A stretch of 33,601 nt of DNA from Gammaproteobacteria bacterium HGW-Gammaproteobacteria-2 (GTDB taxonomy: Bacteria; Pseudomonadota; Gammaproteobacteria; Xanthomonadales; Xanthomonadaceae): the NCBI GenBank assembly GCA_002840015.1, contig PGZE01000013.1:1-33601 (forward strand), read 5' to 3'. Made by a program: the position numbers and the translations under genes. The notes below the pieces were generated by a model that was not told where the DNA came from, searched no databases, and saw only the letters and a list, made by a program, of their open reading frames with translations. Shown piece after piece: positions 1 through 7,705 of the stretch (position 1 is its first letter; the number at the start of each line of letters is the position of its first letter).

Positions 1-60
1 GAGGCCGAGGCAAACTACTACCGGCAACTCGCCAGCCAGGCAGCCAAGGTGGAAGCCTGA
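1..60 (+). CDS. C-terminal tail of an unidentified protein (partial)
   Basis: The first 60 bases are open in frame 1 and end in TGA at 58-60. They encode 19 residues rich in Ala, Gln and Glu (ending AAKVEA), the kind of helical, charged tail common at protein C-termini. The start lies outside the window, so nothing can be said about function. The HNH gene follows in a different frame only a few bases later, so the two may once have formed an operon. Confidence 0.4.
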   Translation, partial: EAEANYYRQLASQAAKVEA

Positions 61-221
61 CTTAAACCAAACAGCCTCCACGGAACCCGGGGCGGTTCAA
101 AGTAGACGGCGGCGACCACACCATCCATTGGAAATACAGCCCCACGAAGCGAGACGGTAAGAATCCTGAAAGACGTGCTTACTTCCAGGACGTATTCAAG
201 TCAGAGGATGCATTCATCTCT

Positions 222-665
222 GTGCCAATCGACACATGGCAAGTTGACGAATTTTTCGACGAACTCTTTTCGTTGGCTGCAGTCCGCCAAAAGGCTGATT
301 GCCTTGACGACGATCGCCCCCCGACACGAGATAGCTTTCCTGAAGGAAAACTGAAGGAACGTCTCCATCTCTCCAGGGAGAGAAATCCCGAGGTCATTCG
401 TCAAGCGAAAAGGCTGGCAATCCAGCGTGATGGTTGTCTTCGGTGTACGTGCTGCGGCTTTGATTTCGAAGCAGTCTACGGTCAAGTTGGCATCGGCTTC
501 GTCGAAGCCCACCATACGAAACCGCTCAGCACACTGCATCGCGACGGCGAGCTGACCCGAATTGAAGACATTGCCCTCGTTTGCTCAAACTGCCATCGGA
601 TGCTGCATCGCCGTCGCCCTTGGCTCGATATCCACGAACTCACGCGTCTCCTCGGTGACGGCTGA
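222..665 (+). CDS. HNH endonuclease, 5' end possibly lost
   Basis: The 147-residue product carries a complete C-terminal HNH module. It has a CxxC pair at residues 75 and 78, the double His of VEAHH at 97-98, a second CxxC at 121 and 124 enclosing Asn123, and His129. This beta-beta-alpha-metal fold binds a divalent metal and cuts DNA; members sit in restriction systems, mobile elements and orphan genes. The first usable start is GTG at 222, but the same frame is open back to the TAA at 63-65 and the upstream peptide (for example YFQDVFKSEDAFIS) reads like real protein. No ATG, GTG or TTG occurs in that upstream part, so the original start may be deleted and the gene may be a 5'-truncated relic. 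The stretch around 190-430 is visibly less GC-rich than the rest of the window, which would fit transfer. The substrate is unknown. Confidence 0.7.
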   Translation: MPIDTWQVDEFFDELFSLAAVRQKADCLDDDRPPTRDSFPEGKLKERLHLSRERNPEVIRQAKRLAIQRDGCLRCTCCGFDFEAVYGQVGIGFVEAHHTKPLSTLHRDGELTRIEDIALVCSNCHRMLHRRRPWLDIHELTRLLGDG

Positions 666-827
666 CCCTTCCATCGAACGGACACAAAGCCCGGGACACC
701 TCCTTTTCAGCAGCCGCCTGCGCATCGGGTCCATGCCCACACGGCGCCAGAACCGACGCGATAGACTCGATGCTTGGCGGCCAAGCGCGGGACACCCATG
801 ATTCGCCGACGATTCGGAAAAGTAAAG

Positions 828-875
828 TAAAGCGCGGATAAAGCGCGGAGATAAAGCGCGTGAAGATAAAGCGCG
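828..875. repeat. Four copies of TAAAGCGCG
   Basis: The 9-mer TAAAGCGCG occurs at 828-836, 839-847, 852-860 and 867-875, with spacing growing from 11 to 13 to 15 bp. It lies in the gene-free stretch 666-1281. Two flanking copies of a GCGCGG-GACACCC / GCGCGG-TACACCC motif (785-797 and 871-883) suggest an expanded or decayed dispersed repeat. No coding frame explains it. Confidence 0.7.
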
Positions 876-938
876 GTACACCCACAATCCGGGGAAAAAC
901 GGAACAGCGCGCCGCGTGGGAACGATTGCGGATGTCCC

Positions 939-1077
939 GGCTCGTCCCCCAGATGCGCAGCAGGCGCGCCATCGTCGGCGTCAGCGAGACCGAGTGATCC
1001 GCTTCGACCAGGGGCAGCAACTGGTGTTGAAAGTCATGATGGAATTGCGTCAGACGCGCGCGCAGGGCATTATTCAT
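939..1077 (-). pseudogene. Remnant of a transposase N-terminus
   Basis: On the minus strand about 46 residues starting at 1077 (containing FQHQLLPLVE and SLTPTMARLLRIW) resemble, from memory, the N-terminal region of IS4-type DDE transposases found in proteobacteria. After the RIW the similarity stops, and the frame runs on into the TAAAGCGCG repeats at 828-875, so there is no catalytic domain. The rest of 666-1281 holds only these repeats and shows no gene. Family assignment is by recollection of sequence style and should be treated as tentative. Confidence 0.35.
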
Positions 1078-1281
1078 TCGGCGGGTGATGATTTGGCTTC
1101 GATACCTACATCACGCCTTCAATGGCAACACCCGCTCCACTCTTTTTTGCCGCGCTTGCCGGCATGAAATTCAGCTGCGTCGTGGGATTTCGCAAGAGGC
1201 TCCAGCCGTTGCATTGTCGGGGCTGATTTGCCGGGCGTGGCACGTCGGCGTTCTGTGTTTGTCACTCAGCGAAGGTGGATA

Positions 1282-1917
1282 ATGGTGCGAAACGTTTGCG
1301 CAATCACCGTTGCGATGTTGGCTGTGGCGTTCGGCCCGCCCGCGCTGGCGCAGGCTGGGGAGTTCAGTATCGGTGCCGGCATCGGCACCACCAACATCCA
1401 GGGGGCGCGCACGGTTGAGCCGGGGGTTCCGTTTCTGGCCGGACAACGGCTCGACCAGAGCGACACCGCGTTCGAGTTGTTCGGCAGCTATCGGGTCAAC
1501 CGTTTTGTCTCGATTGAGCTTGGCTACCAGGATTTCGGCAACGCCACTAAAACCTTTGCGCTCAATCCCGATGTGGTATTCATCCGTACGCCATCCGACA
1601 CCCAGACCGTCGATATCACCGCGTTGTCCGTGGGCGGCGTGCTGGAATACCCGGTGACTGACGCGTTTTCGGTATTCGCCAGCGGCGGTCTTGCCCGCCA
1701 CGACATCGATGTGCGCTGGGCCGCCAGCGTCATTCCAGAGCTGTTGCCGCAGGACATCTCCAACCACGATATCAGTGCGTATTACGGCGCTGGAATGCGT
1801 TATCGGGTGTCCCAGCCGTGGGCATTGCGGCTGAGTTGGCGTGGCAGCAGTCCGAACGCGGGCGGCGAGGAATTCGACCTCAGCACGTTTGCGGTGGCGG
1901 TCGAATACCGGTTCTGA
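1282..1917 (+). CDS. Outer-membrane beta-barrel protein (OmpA/OprF barrel-like)
   Basis: The ATG at 1282 has an AAGG-type ribosome site 6 bp upstream and opens a clear Sec signal peptide: Arg3, a hydrophobic core at residues 7-19, then ALAQA with cleavage expected near residues 23-25. An upstream start in the same frame at 1228 would put non-signal sequence in front and is less likely. The mature part of about 186 residues alternates polar and hydrophobic residues as barrel strands do (for example FSIGAGIGTT, FVSIELGYQDFG, YYGAGMRYRV, WALRLSWRG) and ends in VAVEYRF. A terminal Phe is the usual recognition signal for the BAM machinery. This fits an 8-stranded OMP_b-brl type barrel. Ligand and role are unknown. 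It appears to be a single-gene unit, the only intact gene in the accessory-looking left end. Confidence 0.75.
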   Translation: MVRNVCAITVAMLAVAFGPPALAQAGEFSIGAGIGTTNIQGARTVEPGVPFLAGQRLDQSDTAFELFGSYRVNRFVSIELGYQDFGNATKTFALNPDVVFIRTPSDTQTVDITALSVGGVLEYPVTDAFSVFASGGLARHDIDVRWAASVIPELLPQDISNHDISAYYGAGMRYRVSQPWALRLSWRGSSPNAGGEEFDLSTFAVAVEYRF

Positions 1918-1923
1918 CCGCTA

Positions 1924-1967
1924 CGTGGGAATACGTGGTTACCACGCCCACGGTTACCACACATTTT
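1924..1967 (+). terminator. Possible terminator of the barrel-protein gene
   Basis: Seven bases after the stop codon, CGTGGG (1924-1929) pairs with CCCACG (1947-1952), and inside it CGTGG (1934-1938) pairs with CCACG (1942-1946) around a TTA loop. A run of five T follows at about 1963-1967. The T-run is some 10 bases from the stem, so it is a weaker than usual intrinsic terminator. Confidence 0.4.
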
Positions 1968-2097
1968 TCGAGCAGTCAGCAGTCTGGGACACCCATCGAA
2001 AAGGTCTGGCTCAATCCAGATCGACAGTCACCAGCCGCGACCGAAACTGAGCGGTTGGCTGCATGATAAAGCGGACAACTTCGTTGACAAATACCGC

Positions 2098-2166
2098 TTT
2101 TGCGTGCTCGACACCAAGATTGCCGCGCCGATTTTCGATGCTGGCGATGGTGGTCTGCGGGATTCC
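2098..2166 (-). pseudogene. Remnant of an XRE-type helix-turn-helix antitoxin or regulator
   Basis: On the minus strand the peptide GIPQTTIASIENRRGNLGVE followed by HAKA matches the third and fourth helices of Cro/C1-type HTH proteins, where IPQTTIS.IENG..NLGVERAK is the usual form in toxin-antitoxin antitoxins. The upstream half of the domain is missing: 14 bases before this segment the DNA becomes a palindromic repeat (2180-2260). Downstream the frame runs to about 2011 without a recognisable continuation. The rest of 1918-2355 contains only repeats and no gene. Confidence 0.5.
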
Positions 2167-2179
2167 ACACACTTCGCAG

Positions 2180-2260
2180 GATGGGTAAAGCGTAGCGACC
2201 GAGTACAACGAAGGCGTAGTTCGCGCAGCGAACGCTGTCGCGAAGCGACCGAAACCCATC
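2180..2260. repeat. Palindromic repeat element with GATGGGT/ACCCATC ends
   Basis: The 81-bp element starts with GATGGGT (2180-2186) and ends with ACCCATC (2254-2260). Inside it are several GCGAAGC and GCGCAGCGAAC dyads. Positions 2210-2238 are identical over 29 bp to 10581-10609, and 2240-2260 are identical over 21 bp to 10693-10713. It belongs to the class of REP-like elements with GGATGGGTTTCGC-type arms seen in many gammaproteobacteria. It abuts the HTH remnant. Confidence 0.65.
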
Positions 2261-2299
2261 AAAAGCAGAGTTTCAGAAATTGCTTGGCAATCCGCCATG

Positions 2300-2326
2300 C
2301 TTTGCGTTCTTTGCGTTCTTTGCGGA
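2300..2326. repeat. CTTTGCGTTC tandem repeat
   Basis: Two and a half units of a 10-mer CTTTGCGTTC end in CTTTGCGGA. A near-identical array (CTTTGCGTCC units) lies at 10631-10657, and an inverted degenerate copy lies near 9827-9853. The motif sits between thyA and the 2180-2260 element. Confidence 0.6.
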
Positions 2327-2355
2327 CTGCCGCTCGCTCTCGCAAACCCGCCACT

Positions 2356-3150
2356 TCACACCGCCACTGGTGCCTTGATTGCCGGATGCGGGTCGTAGTC
2401 TTCGATGTGAATGTCTTCGAAGCGAAATGCAAACAAGTCGGTCACTTCCGGGTTCAATTGCAGGCGTGGCAGTGCGCGCGGGCTGCGGGCGAGCTGCTCC
2501 CGTGCCTGGACAAAGTGATTGCGATACAGATGCGCATCGCCCAGCGTGTGTACAAAATCGCCCACTTGCAGCCCGCACACCTGCGCCACCATGTGGGTCA
2601 GCAGGGCGTAGCTGGCGATATTGAACGGGACGCCGAGAAAGATATCGCCCGAGCGTTGATACAACTGGCAACTGAGACGGCCCTGCGCGACGTAAAACTG
2701 GAACAGGCTATGGCAGGGCTGCAAGGCCATCTGCCCAAGTTCGCCCACGTTCCAGGCGCTAACGATCAAACGCCGCGAATCGGGATTGCGCTGGATCTCG
2801 TCGATCAGCCAGCGCATCTGGTCGATCTCCTGCCCGTCCGCGCTAGCCCAGCGTCGCCACTGTTTGCCGTACACCGGGCCCAGTTCGCCATCGGCATCCG
2901 CCCATTCATCCCAGATGCTGACACCGTTTTCTCGCAGGTACGCGGTATTGGTGTCACCACGTAAAAACCACAGCAACTCGTGGATGATCGAGCGCAAATG
3001 CAACTTTTTGGTGGTCAGCAGCGGAAAGCCGGCTGCCAGATCAAAGCGCATCTGCCAGCCAAACACCGAGCGGGTGCCGGTGCCGGTGCGATCTTCCTTT
3101 TCGCTGCCGTTTTCCAGCACCTGTTGCAACAGGTCGAGATACGCCTTCAT
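2356..3150 (-). CDS. thyA: Thymidylate synthase
   Basis: ThyA methylates dUMP to dTMP using 5,10-methylene-tetrahydrofolate as carbon donor and reductant, the only de novo route to dTMP in cells lacking ThyX. The product is 264 residues, the same length as the E. coli enzyme. It carries the catalytic Cys146 in [10 protein letters not shown], the phosphate-binding Arg21 in EDRTGTGT, and the folate and nucleotide segments [17 protein letters not shown] and GDAHLYRNH. The C-terminal residues APVAV match the usual closing tail. It starts at ATG 3150, overlapping the lgt stop by 4 bp (ATGA), so the pair is probably co-transcribed and coupled; lgt-thyA adjacency is common in gammaproteobacteria. 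Nothing unusual is visible. Confidence 0.98.
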   Translation of the reverse strand: MKAYLDLLQQVLENGSEKEDRTGTGTRSVFGWQMRFDLAAGFPLLTTKKLHLRSIIHELLWFLRGDTNTAYLRENGVSIWDEWADADGELGPVYGKQWRRWASADGQEIDQMRWLIDEIQRNPDSRRLIVSAWNVGELGQMALQPCHSLFQFYVAQGRLSCQLYQRSGDIFLGVPFNIASYALLTHMVAQVCGLQVGDFVHTLGDAHLYRNHFVQAREQLARSPRALPRLQLNPEVTDLFAFRFEDIHIEDYDPHPAIKAPVAV

Positions 3151-4019
3151 GGCGACGTCGCACCACGCTCAAGCAGACACGGCGAGCTGTGCGAGCGCCA
3201 CAACAAGAACAGGCCGACGCCAATCAACGGCAAACTCAACACCTGGCCCATGGTCAGCCAGCCAAACGCGAGGTAACCCAGTTGCGCATCGGGCACACGA
3301 ACAAACTCGACCACGAACCGGAACAACCCATAAAGCAGCGCAAACAGGCCGGAAACGGCGTAGCGATGCCGTGCCTTGCGGCTGAACCCATACAGCAGCA
3401 CGAACATCACCAAACCTTCCAGAAACGCCTGATACAACTGCGAGGGGTGACGGGCAAAGCCATCGAGCGCACCACTGGCATGCAGGTCGCGCAACTTCTC
3501 CATCGGGTAGGCCGACAATTCCGGACTGTTGGGGAACAACACGCCGTACGAACTGCCGGTCGGTTTGCCCCACAGTTCGCCGCCGATGTAGTTGCCGATA
3601 CGGCCAAAGCCCAGGCCGGGTGGCACCAGCGGCGCGACAAAATCCAGCGTGTCGAACAGGTGCATGCGATGCGCGCGCGACCACAGCCATACCGCCGCGA
3701 TCACACCTAGCAGGCCGCCATGAAAACTCATGCCGCCTTCCCACACGCGCAGCAACATAAACGGATCGCGCAGCAAATCGGCAAACGCGTAGAACAGTAC
3801 GTAACCGATGCGCCCACCGAGCACTGCGCCCAGCATGCCGTAAAACAACAGGTCGCCGTAGGCGTTGGCATTGATCCCGGGAAAACGCCCGGCATTGACG
3901 CGCCGGGTGCCCAGCCACGAGGCAACTACAAAAGCGAGCAGGTACATCAGCCCGTACCAGTGTACTGACACCGGCCCGAGATGGATGGCAATGGGATCAA
4001 CGTCGTGCAGGATCGGCAT
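3147..4019 (-). CDS. lgt: Prolipoprotein diacylglyceryl transferase
   Basis: Lgt moves a diacylglyceryl group from phosphatidylglycerol to the lipobox cysteine of prolipoproteins in the inner membrane, the first step of lipoprotein maturation. From ATG 4019 the protein has 290 residues, like E. coli Lgt (291). A TTG at 4037 in frame would add six residues that do not match the family start, so the ATG is preferred. The essential His100 is in SFHGGLLG, and the Lgt signature [14 protein letters not shown] at 138-151 includes the catalytic-region Arg140. About seven hydrophobic segments are present. The C-terminus ([13 protein letters not shown]) is short and polar. The gene precedes thyA with a 4-bp overlap. 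Confidence 0.97.
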   Translation of the reverse strand: MPILHDVDPIAIHLGPVSVHWYGLMYLLAFVVASWLGTRRVNAGRFPGINANAYGDLLFYGMLGAVLGGRIGYVLFYAFADLLRDPFMLLRVWEGGMSFHGGLLGVIAAVWLWSRAHRMHLFDTLDFVAPLVPPGLGFGRIGNYIGGELWGKPTGSSYGVLFPNSPELSAYPMEKLRDLHASGALDGFARHPSQLYQAFLEGLVMFVLLYGFSRKARHRYAVSGLFALLYGLFRFVVEFVRVPDAQLGYLAFGWLTMGQVLSLPLIGVGLFLLWRSHSSPCLLERGATSP

Positions 4020-4106
4020 ACGACTTACCACGTACAAAACCTGATTATGCCTGTTGCAAGAGGCCGACTGCGAGCCTTGTCGGCTTCAGCACCGATTGGC
4101 ATCGTC

Positions 4107-4210
4107 CACAGAGCCTGCCCCGGACTTGATCCGGGGATGGGCTCCAACAGTTGCGCTCACGTCGTTTTGTGGGCGCCGACCCCCGGATCAAGTCCGGGGC
4201 AGGCTCTGTG
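4107..4210. repeat. Perfect 30-bp inverted repeat
   Basis: Arms 4107-4136 and 4181-4210 are exact reverse complements (outer end CACAGAGCC, inner end CCGGGG) separated by 44 bp. Each arm also contains its own near-palindrome, CCCCGGACTTGATCCGGGG. This motif is, from general knowledge, a very widespread dispersed repeat, best known from alphaproteobacteria. It fills most of the gap between lgt and the GGDEF/EAL gene, and could fold in RNA as a long hairpin at the 3' end of the upstream gene and the 5' leader of lgt. Confidence 0.85.
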
Positions 4211-4268
4211 CGCGATGTAATCCAGCCCGCTGCAGCAAACGATTGATGCGCCAGGTCGCACCCTGATA

Positions 4269-6098
4269 TCAACTGGAAACACTTGCGCCACGTATCCAGT
4301 GCCGCTCGAACTCGCTCACCGGCAACGGCCGCCCCAACAGGTAGCCCTGCGCCATGCTGCAACCCAGTGCCCTCAGCAAGTTCAACTCATTCTCGCTTTC
4401 CACGCCCTCGGCGACCACACTCAGGCCCAGTTCGATCGCCATGTCGATCAGCACCCGCACCAAGTTGGTCGCGCGGGCTTCGCTCCCCATGCGCGCAACG
4501 AATGTGCGATCAATCTTCATGCACGCCAACGGCAACTCGGCGAGATGACTGATCGAGGCAAAACCGGTGCCGAAATCGTCCATCGACAGCGGCACACCGG
4601 CGCGCGCCAGATGATGCAGTTGCGCAATAATTTCCGAGCCCTGATCGAGCAGGGTATTTTCGGTGATCTCGATATTGACCGCCGACGGAGCCAGCCCGGC
4701 AGCAGAAAACAACGCGAGCAAATGATCAACACCCTGCGCCGAGCGCAATTGCACCGACGCCAGATTGATATGCAGCGCAAAACCGGAAAACTCCGGCAAT
4801 TGCCGCCAACGCGCGGACTCCTCCAGCACGTCAAGGAACTCGGCAGGTGACAACACACCGCGCTCGGGGTGCCGCCAGCGCAACAGCGCCTCGGCACCAA
4901 CCAGGCGCGCGCCATGCAACGCCATGATTGGCTGCAAGTGAAACTCGAACTCGTTGGCAACCAGCGCCGCGCGTAGGCGCATTTCCAGCCGTAGCCGCTG
5001 TTCGGCGGCATTGTGGTGATTGCCGTCCACCCGGTACACACCGCCACGGCGGCCACGCGAGGCGACATCCACGGCGATCATGGCATCGCGCAAGACGGGT
5101 TCCGCGCCGTGATAGGCAGCCAATGACGGCACCACCCCGATGCTCAGGCTCACGCCCAAAGCCCGCTCCGGGATCAGGCTGGTGCCGGCAATCGCGTCGC
5201 GAATACGCTCGATAGCCTCGTCGATCCGATCCGCGCGCAGCAACACCACAAATTGGTCCCCCGCCAGGCGTGCCAGTGACTCGGGGGCGAACAACGCCTT
5301 CAGTGTGTCAGCGACTGCACGCAATACGCGATCACCCATCTCACTGCCAAAGGCATGATTGACCCGATGGAAACGGTCGATATCGATCACCACCAGCGCC
5401 ATCGGCAAGCCGGTGGTTGTACCGACGACAGCGGTCAACGTTTGCAGCAAGGCATTGCGGTTGGCGAGGCCGGTCAGCTCATCGACGCACAATGCTCGTT
5501 GCCGTGCTGCTTCCAACTCGATCAGGTGCTGCTGCTCGAACTGATGCCCAACCATGGTCGCTATTGCGGTAACGAACAGGCGTTCCTCGGATGCCCAGGC
5601 CCGCGCACCGCCGGTGTGCTCATGGCACACCACGCCAATCATCTGCCCACTCTGGCGCACTGCCACATCAAGTAGTGCGCCAATGCCCTCAGGCTGCAAA
5701 TAACCGCTGACCAGATCGGCAGTACGCGCATCGGTGAGCGCATCTTCGGCGGCGAGGGTCAGGCTGGCGTCCAGCGCGGCAAAGTAGCGCGGCGCTGAAA
5801 CGGCAGTCAGCTCGGTACCGGGTTTTTCCACCAGCCCCGCTGCCGTGCATTGATATTCGCAACGGATCGACTGGCGATCCTCTGCAATTCGCCAGAAGCT
5901 GGCACGAAACACATCCAGCGCCTGCGCCGAACTGGTCAGCAGATGGTGCATCGCCGCGTCGATACCGCGTGGCGGTGAATGGCCAAGCTCGAACAAGGAA
6001 TCACGCAAATGCTTCCAGCGCGCCGAGGCATTGGCTGGCGTCACGTAATCGCGTGGAGTGCCATCTTCGCTCACCGCGCCCCCGGAAACGCAGATCAT
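4269..6098 (-). CDS. GAF-GGDEF-EAL protein, cyclic-di-GMP signalling
   Basis: The 609-residue protein has no membrane segment. Order of domains: a GAF-like sensor at about 45-190, a GGDEF domain at 195-365 (entry motif DELTGLANR at 206-214) and an EAL domain at 370-600. The GGDEF motif has become AGDQF at 279-283, so cyclase activity is unlikely and the domain may only bind GTP. The EAL side keeps GAEALLRW (401-408), INLAS (444-448), EITE (477-480), DDFGTG (507-512), KID (528-530), EGVE (564-567) and QGYLLGRPL (584-592), so the phosphodiesterase residues look complete. However, only about 17 residues separate the EES (427-429) from the Asn of INLAS, some 20 fewer than usual. ATG 6098 has a weak ribosome site; GTG 6074 behind GGGGGCGCG is an alternative. 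It likely lowers c-di-GMP in response to an unknown ligand. Confidence 0.9.
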   Translation of the reverse strand: MICVSGGAVSEDGTPRDYVTPANASARWKHLRDSLFELGHSPPRGIDAAMHHLLTSSAQALDVFRASFWRIAEDRQSIRCEYQCTAAGLVEKPGTELTAVSAPRYFAALDASLTLAAEDALTDARTADLVSGYLQPEGIGALLDVAVRQSGQMIGVVCHEHTGGARAWASEERLFVTAIATMVGHQFEQQHLIELEAARQRALCVDELTGLANRNALLQTLTAVVGTTTGLPMALVVIDIDRFHRVNHAFGSEMGDRVLRAVADTLKALFAPESLARLAGDQFVVLLRADRIDEAIERIRDAIAGTSLIPERALGVSLSIGVVPSLAAYHGAEPVLRDAMIAVDVASRGRRGGVYRVDGNHHNAAEQRLRLEMRLRAALVANEFEFHLQPIMALHGARLVGAEALLRWRHPERGVLSPAEFLDVLEESARWRQLPEFSGFALHINLASVQLRSAQGVDHLLALFSAAGLAPSAVNIEITENTLLDQGSEIIAQLHHLARAGVPLSMDDFGTGFASISHLAELPLACMKIDRTFVARMGSEARATNLVRVLIDMAIELGLSVVAEGVESENELNLLRALGCSMAQGYLLGRPLPVSEFERHWIRGASVSS

Positions 6099-6174
6099 CC
6101 CGAGCCAAGCCTAGCACTATCGCGTGAAGAAACGACAGACCATTACGGTTGGCCGCGCTCCGCGCGATAAGCCC

Positions 6175-7374
6175 TCATGCCGGCAACACCCTGCAGATAT
6201 AGCCCTTGAGGTAGGCGGTTTCCGGGATCGCCGGGTGCACCGGGTGGTCCGGCCCCTGGCTCAGTGGCTCCAGCACCTGGACAAAGCGGTCGAGATGGCG
6301 AGCAGCAGCCTGGATGCCTTCGAGCAACGCCGTACGTGGCATGTGGTGGCTGCACGAGCACAGCACCAGCACGCCATCGCGTGAGAGCACCTGCATTGCT
6401 GCCTCAGCCAGACGCCGGTACGCCAGTGCGCCTTCCTTCAGATCCTTTTTGCGCTTGACGAAAGCCGGTGGATCGAGGATCACCACATCGAAATGACGGC
6501 GTTCCCCGCGCGCGGCCTTGAGGTAATCAAACGCATCCGCGGTCACCACACTGACCCGATCGGCCAGAGCGTTGCGCTCGGCATTGGCGGTGATGTGCTG
6601 CGCCGCAGCCGCCGAGGCATCTACGCAGGTCACTTCACTGGCGCCAAAGGCCGCCGCACGCAAGCCCCAGGCGCCGACATAACTGAACATGTCGAGCACA
6701 CTGCGCCCCTTGACATACGGCGCAAGACGCTCGCGATTGGCCTGTTGGTCGAAGAACCAGCCGGTCTTTTGCCCCTCGTTGACATCAACGGCAAACTGCA
6801 GCCCGCCTTCATGCACCAGCACCGACTCACCCGCCAACGCCTCGGCACCCTCAACATACGACCCCAGCCCTTCCAGTACCCGAGCCGAGGAATCGTTCTT
6901 CCATACCAGCGCTCGTGGTGACAGGACTTTCTCGATTGCTTCGCTGATCGGGTCGCGCAGACGCTCGATGCCGGCTGTCGTGGCCTGTGCTACCACCACA
7001 TCGCCCATGCGCTCGACGGTAAGGCCGGGCACGCCATCACTCTCGCCGTACAACAACCGGTAATACGGCTCAGCGTAGCGGCGCTCGCGCAGGGCCAGCG
7101 CCACGTTGAGCCGATGCACGAACAGCGAACGGTCCAGTGCATGACCACTGCGATCAACCAGCCGCGCCGCAATCAGGGTTGCGGGATTGACATAGCCGCT
7201 GCCGAGTTCGTGGCCGGTGTAGTCCACGATCCGGCATGGATCGCCCGCGGCAAACGCGGTCAATGGCGTTTTTGCAACATCGACCTCATTGCTGAACACC
7301 CACAAATGACCGGCACGCAGACGGCGCTCTTCGCTACGCTTGAGTTGCAAGATGGGGTATGGCTCAGCGTTCAC
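6175..7374 (-). CDS. rlmI: 23S rRNA m5C1962 methyltransferase
   Basis: RlmI methylates C5 of cytosine 1962 in 23S rRNA. The 399-residue protein opens with a PUA-type RNA-binding domain (about 8-75), followed by a middle RNase H-like region and a Rossmann methyltransferase. Family hallmarks are QKTGWFFDQ (202-210), the SAM motif VLDMFSYVGAWG (226-237), acidic Asp252 in VTCVDAS, motif IV ILDPPAFVK (299-307) and the cysteine-containing CSCSHH (339-344). Length matches E. coli RlmI (396). The gene is monocistronic-looking: 76 bp separate it from the GGDEF/EAL gene and a repeat-bearing gap lies upstream. The related RlmK-type architecture lacks this N-terminal PUA arrangement, so RlmI is the better name. 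Confidence 0.9.
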   Translation of the reverse strand: MNAEPYPILQLKRSEERRLRAGHLWVFSNEVDVAKTPLTAFAAGDPCRIVDYTGHELGSGYVNPATLIAARLVDRSGHALDRSLFVHRLNVALALRERRYAEPYYRLLYGESDGVPGLTVERMGDVVVAQATTAGIERLRDPISEAIEKVLSPRALVWKNDSSARVLEGLGSYVEGAEALAGESVLVHEGGLQFAVDVNEGQKTGWFFDQQANRERLAPYVKGRSVLDMFSYVGAWGLRAAAFGASEVTCVDASAAAAQHITANAERNALADRVSVVTADAFDYLKAARGERRHFDVVILDPPAFVKRKKDLKEGALAYRRLAEAAMQVLSRDGVLVLCSCSHHMPRTALLEGIQAAARHLDRFVQVLEPLSQGPDHPVHPAIPETAYLKGYICRVLPA

Positions 7375-7529
7375 GGGCAGTATCCTGATAAACCGCTAGT
7401 GTAGTGCCTCACAAGGGTCGTGCGGGTTGCTGTTTGCTTGCAGTGATCACCAAGTGGATCATGCTCATGAATTGTTGATGACGGTTGAGTCCCGTCTTCA
7501 TGCGGCTCTATTCGGTGCATGGCACTGCT

Positions 7530-7660
7530 CTCGCCAAGAACGCCAAGGAGCAAATGAGTCGCTTCGTGGAAACGACCGTCGGTTACGTCAACGACCAAGC
7601 TGCCGATTTCATTCTCGGCCATCATTTCTTCACCTTGGCGCTCTTGGCGTTCTTGGCGAG
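7530..7660. repeat. 18-bp inverted repeat flanking a 95-bp spacer
   Basis: CTCGCCAAGAACGCCAAG at 7530-7547 recurs as an exact reverse complement at 7643-7660. The right arm is extended by a further 10-mer unit (CTTGGCGCTC at 7633-7642), so it is itself a tandem array of CTTGGCGNTC. The pair fills the 300-bp gap 7375-7705 between rlmI and the DUF255 gene. No protein-coding frame is convincing there. Confidence 0.8.
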
Positions 7661-7705
7661 AATTGACCTTGTGTTTACCATCCCCCGCTGAGGAACTGAA
7701 TTCAA

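Noticed and set aside
7663..7691. Promoter for the DUF255 gene with TTGACC at 7663-7668
   Set aside because: No acceptable -10 lies 16-18 bp downstream (CGCTGA), so I do not claim it.
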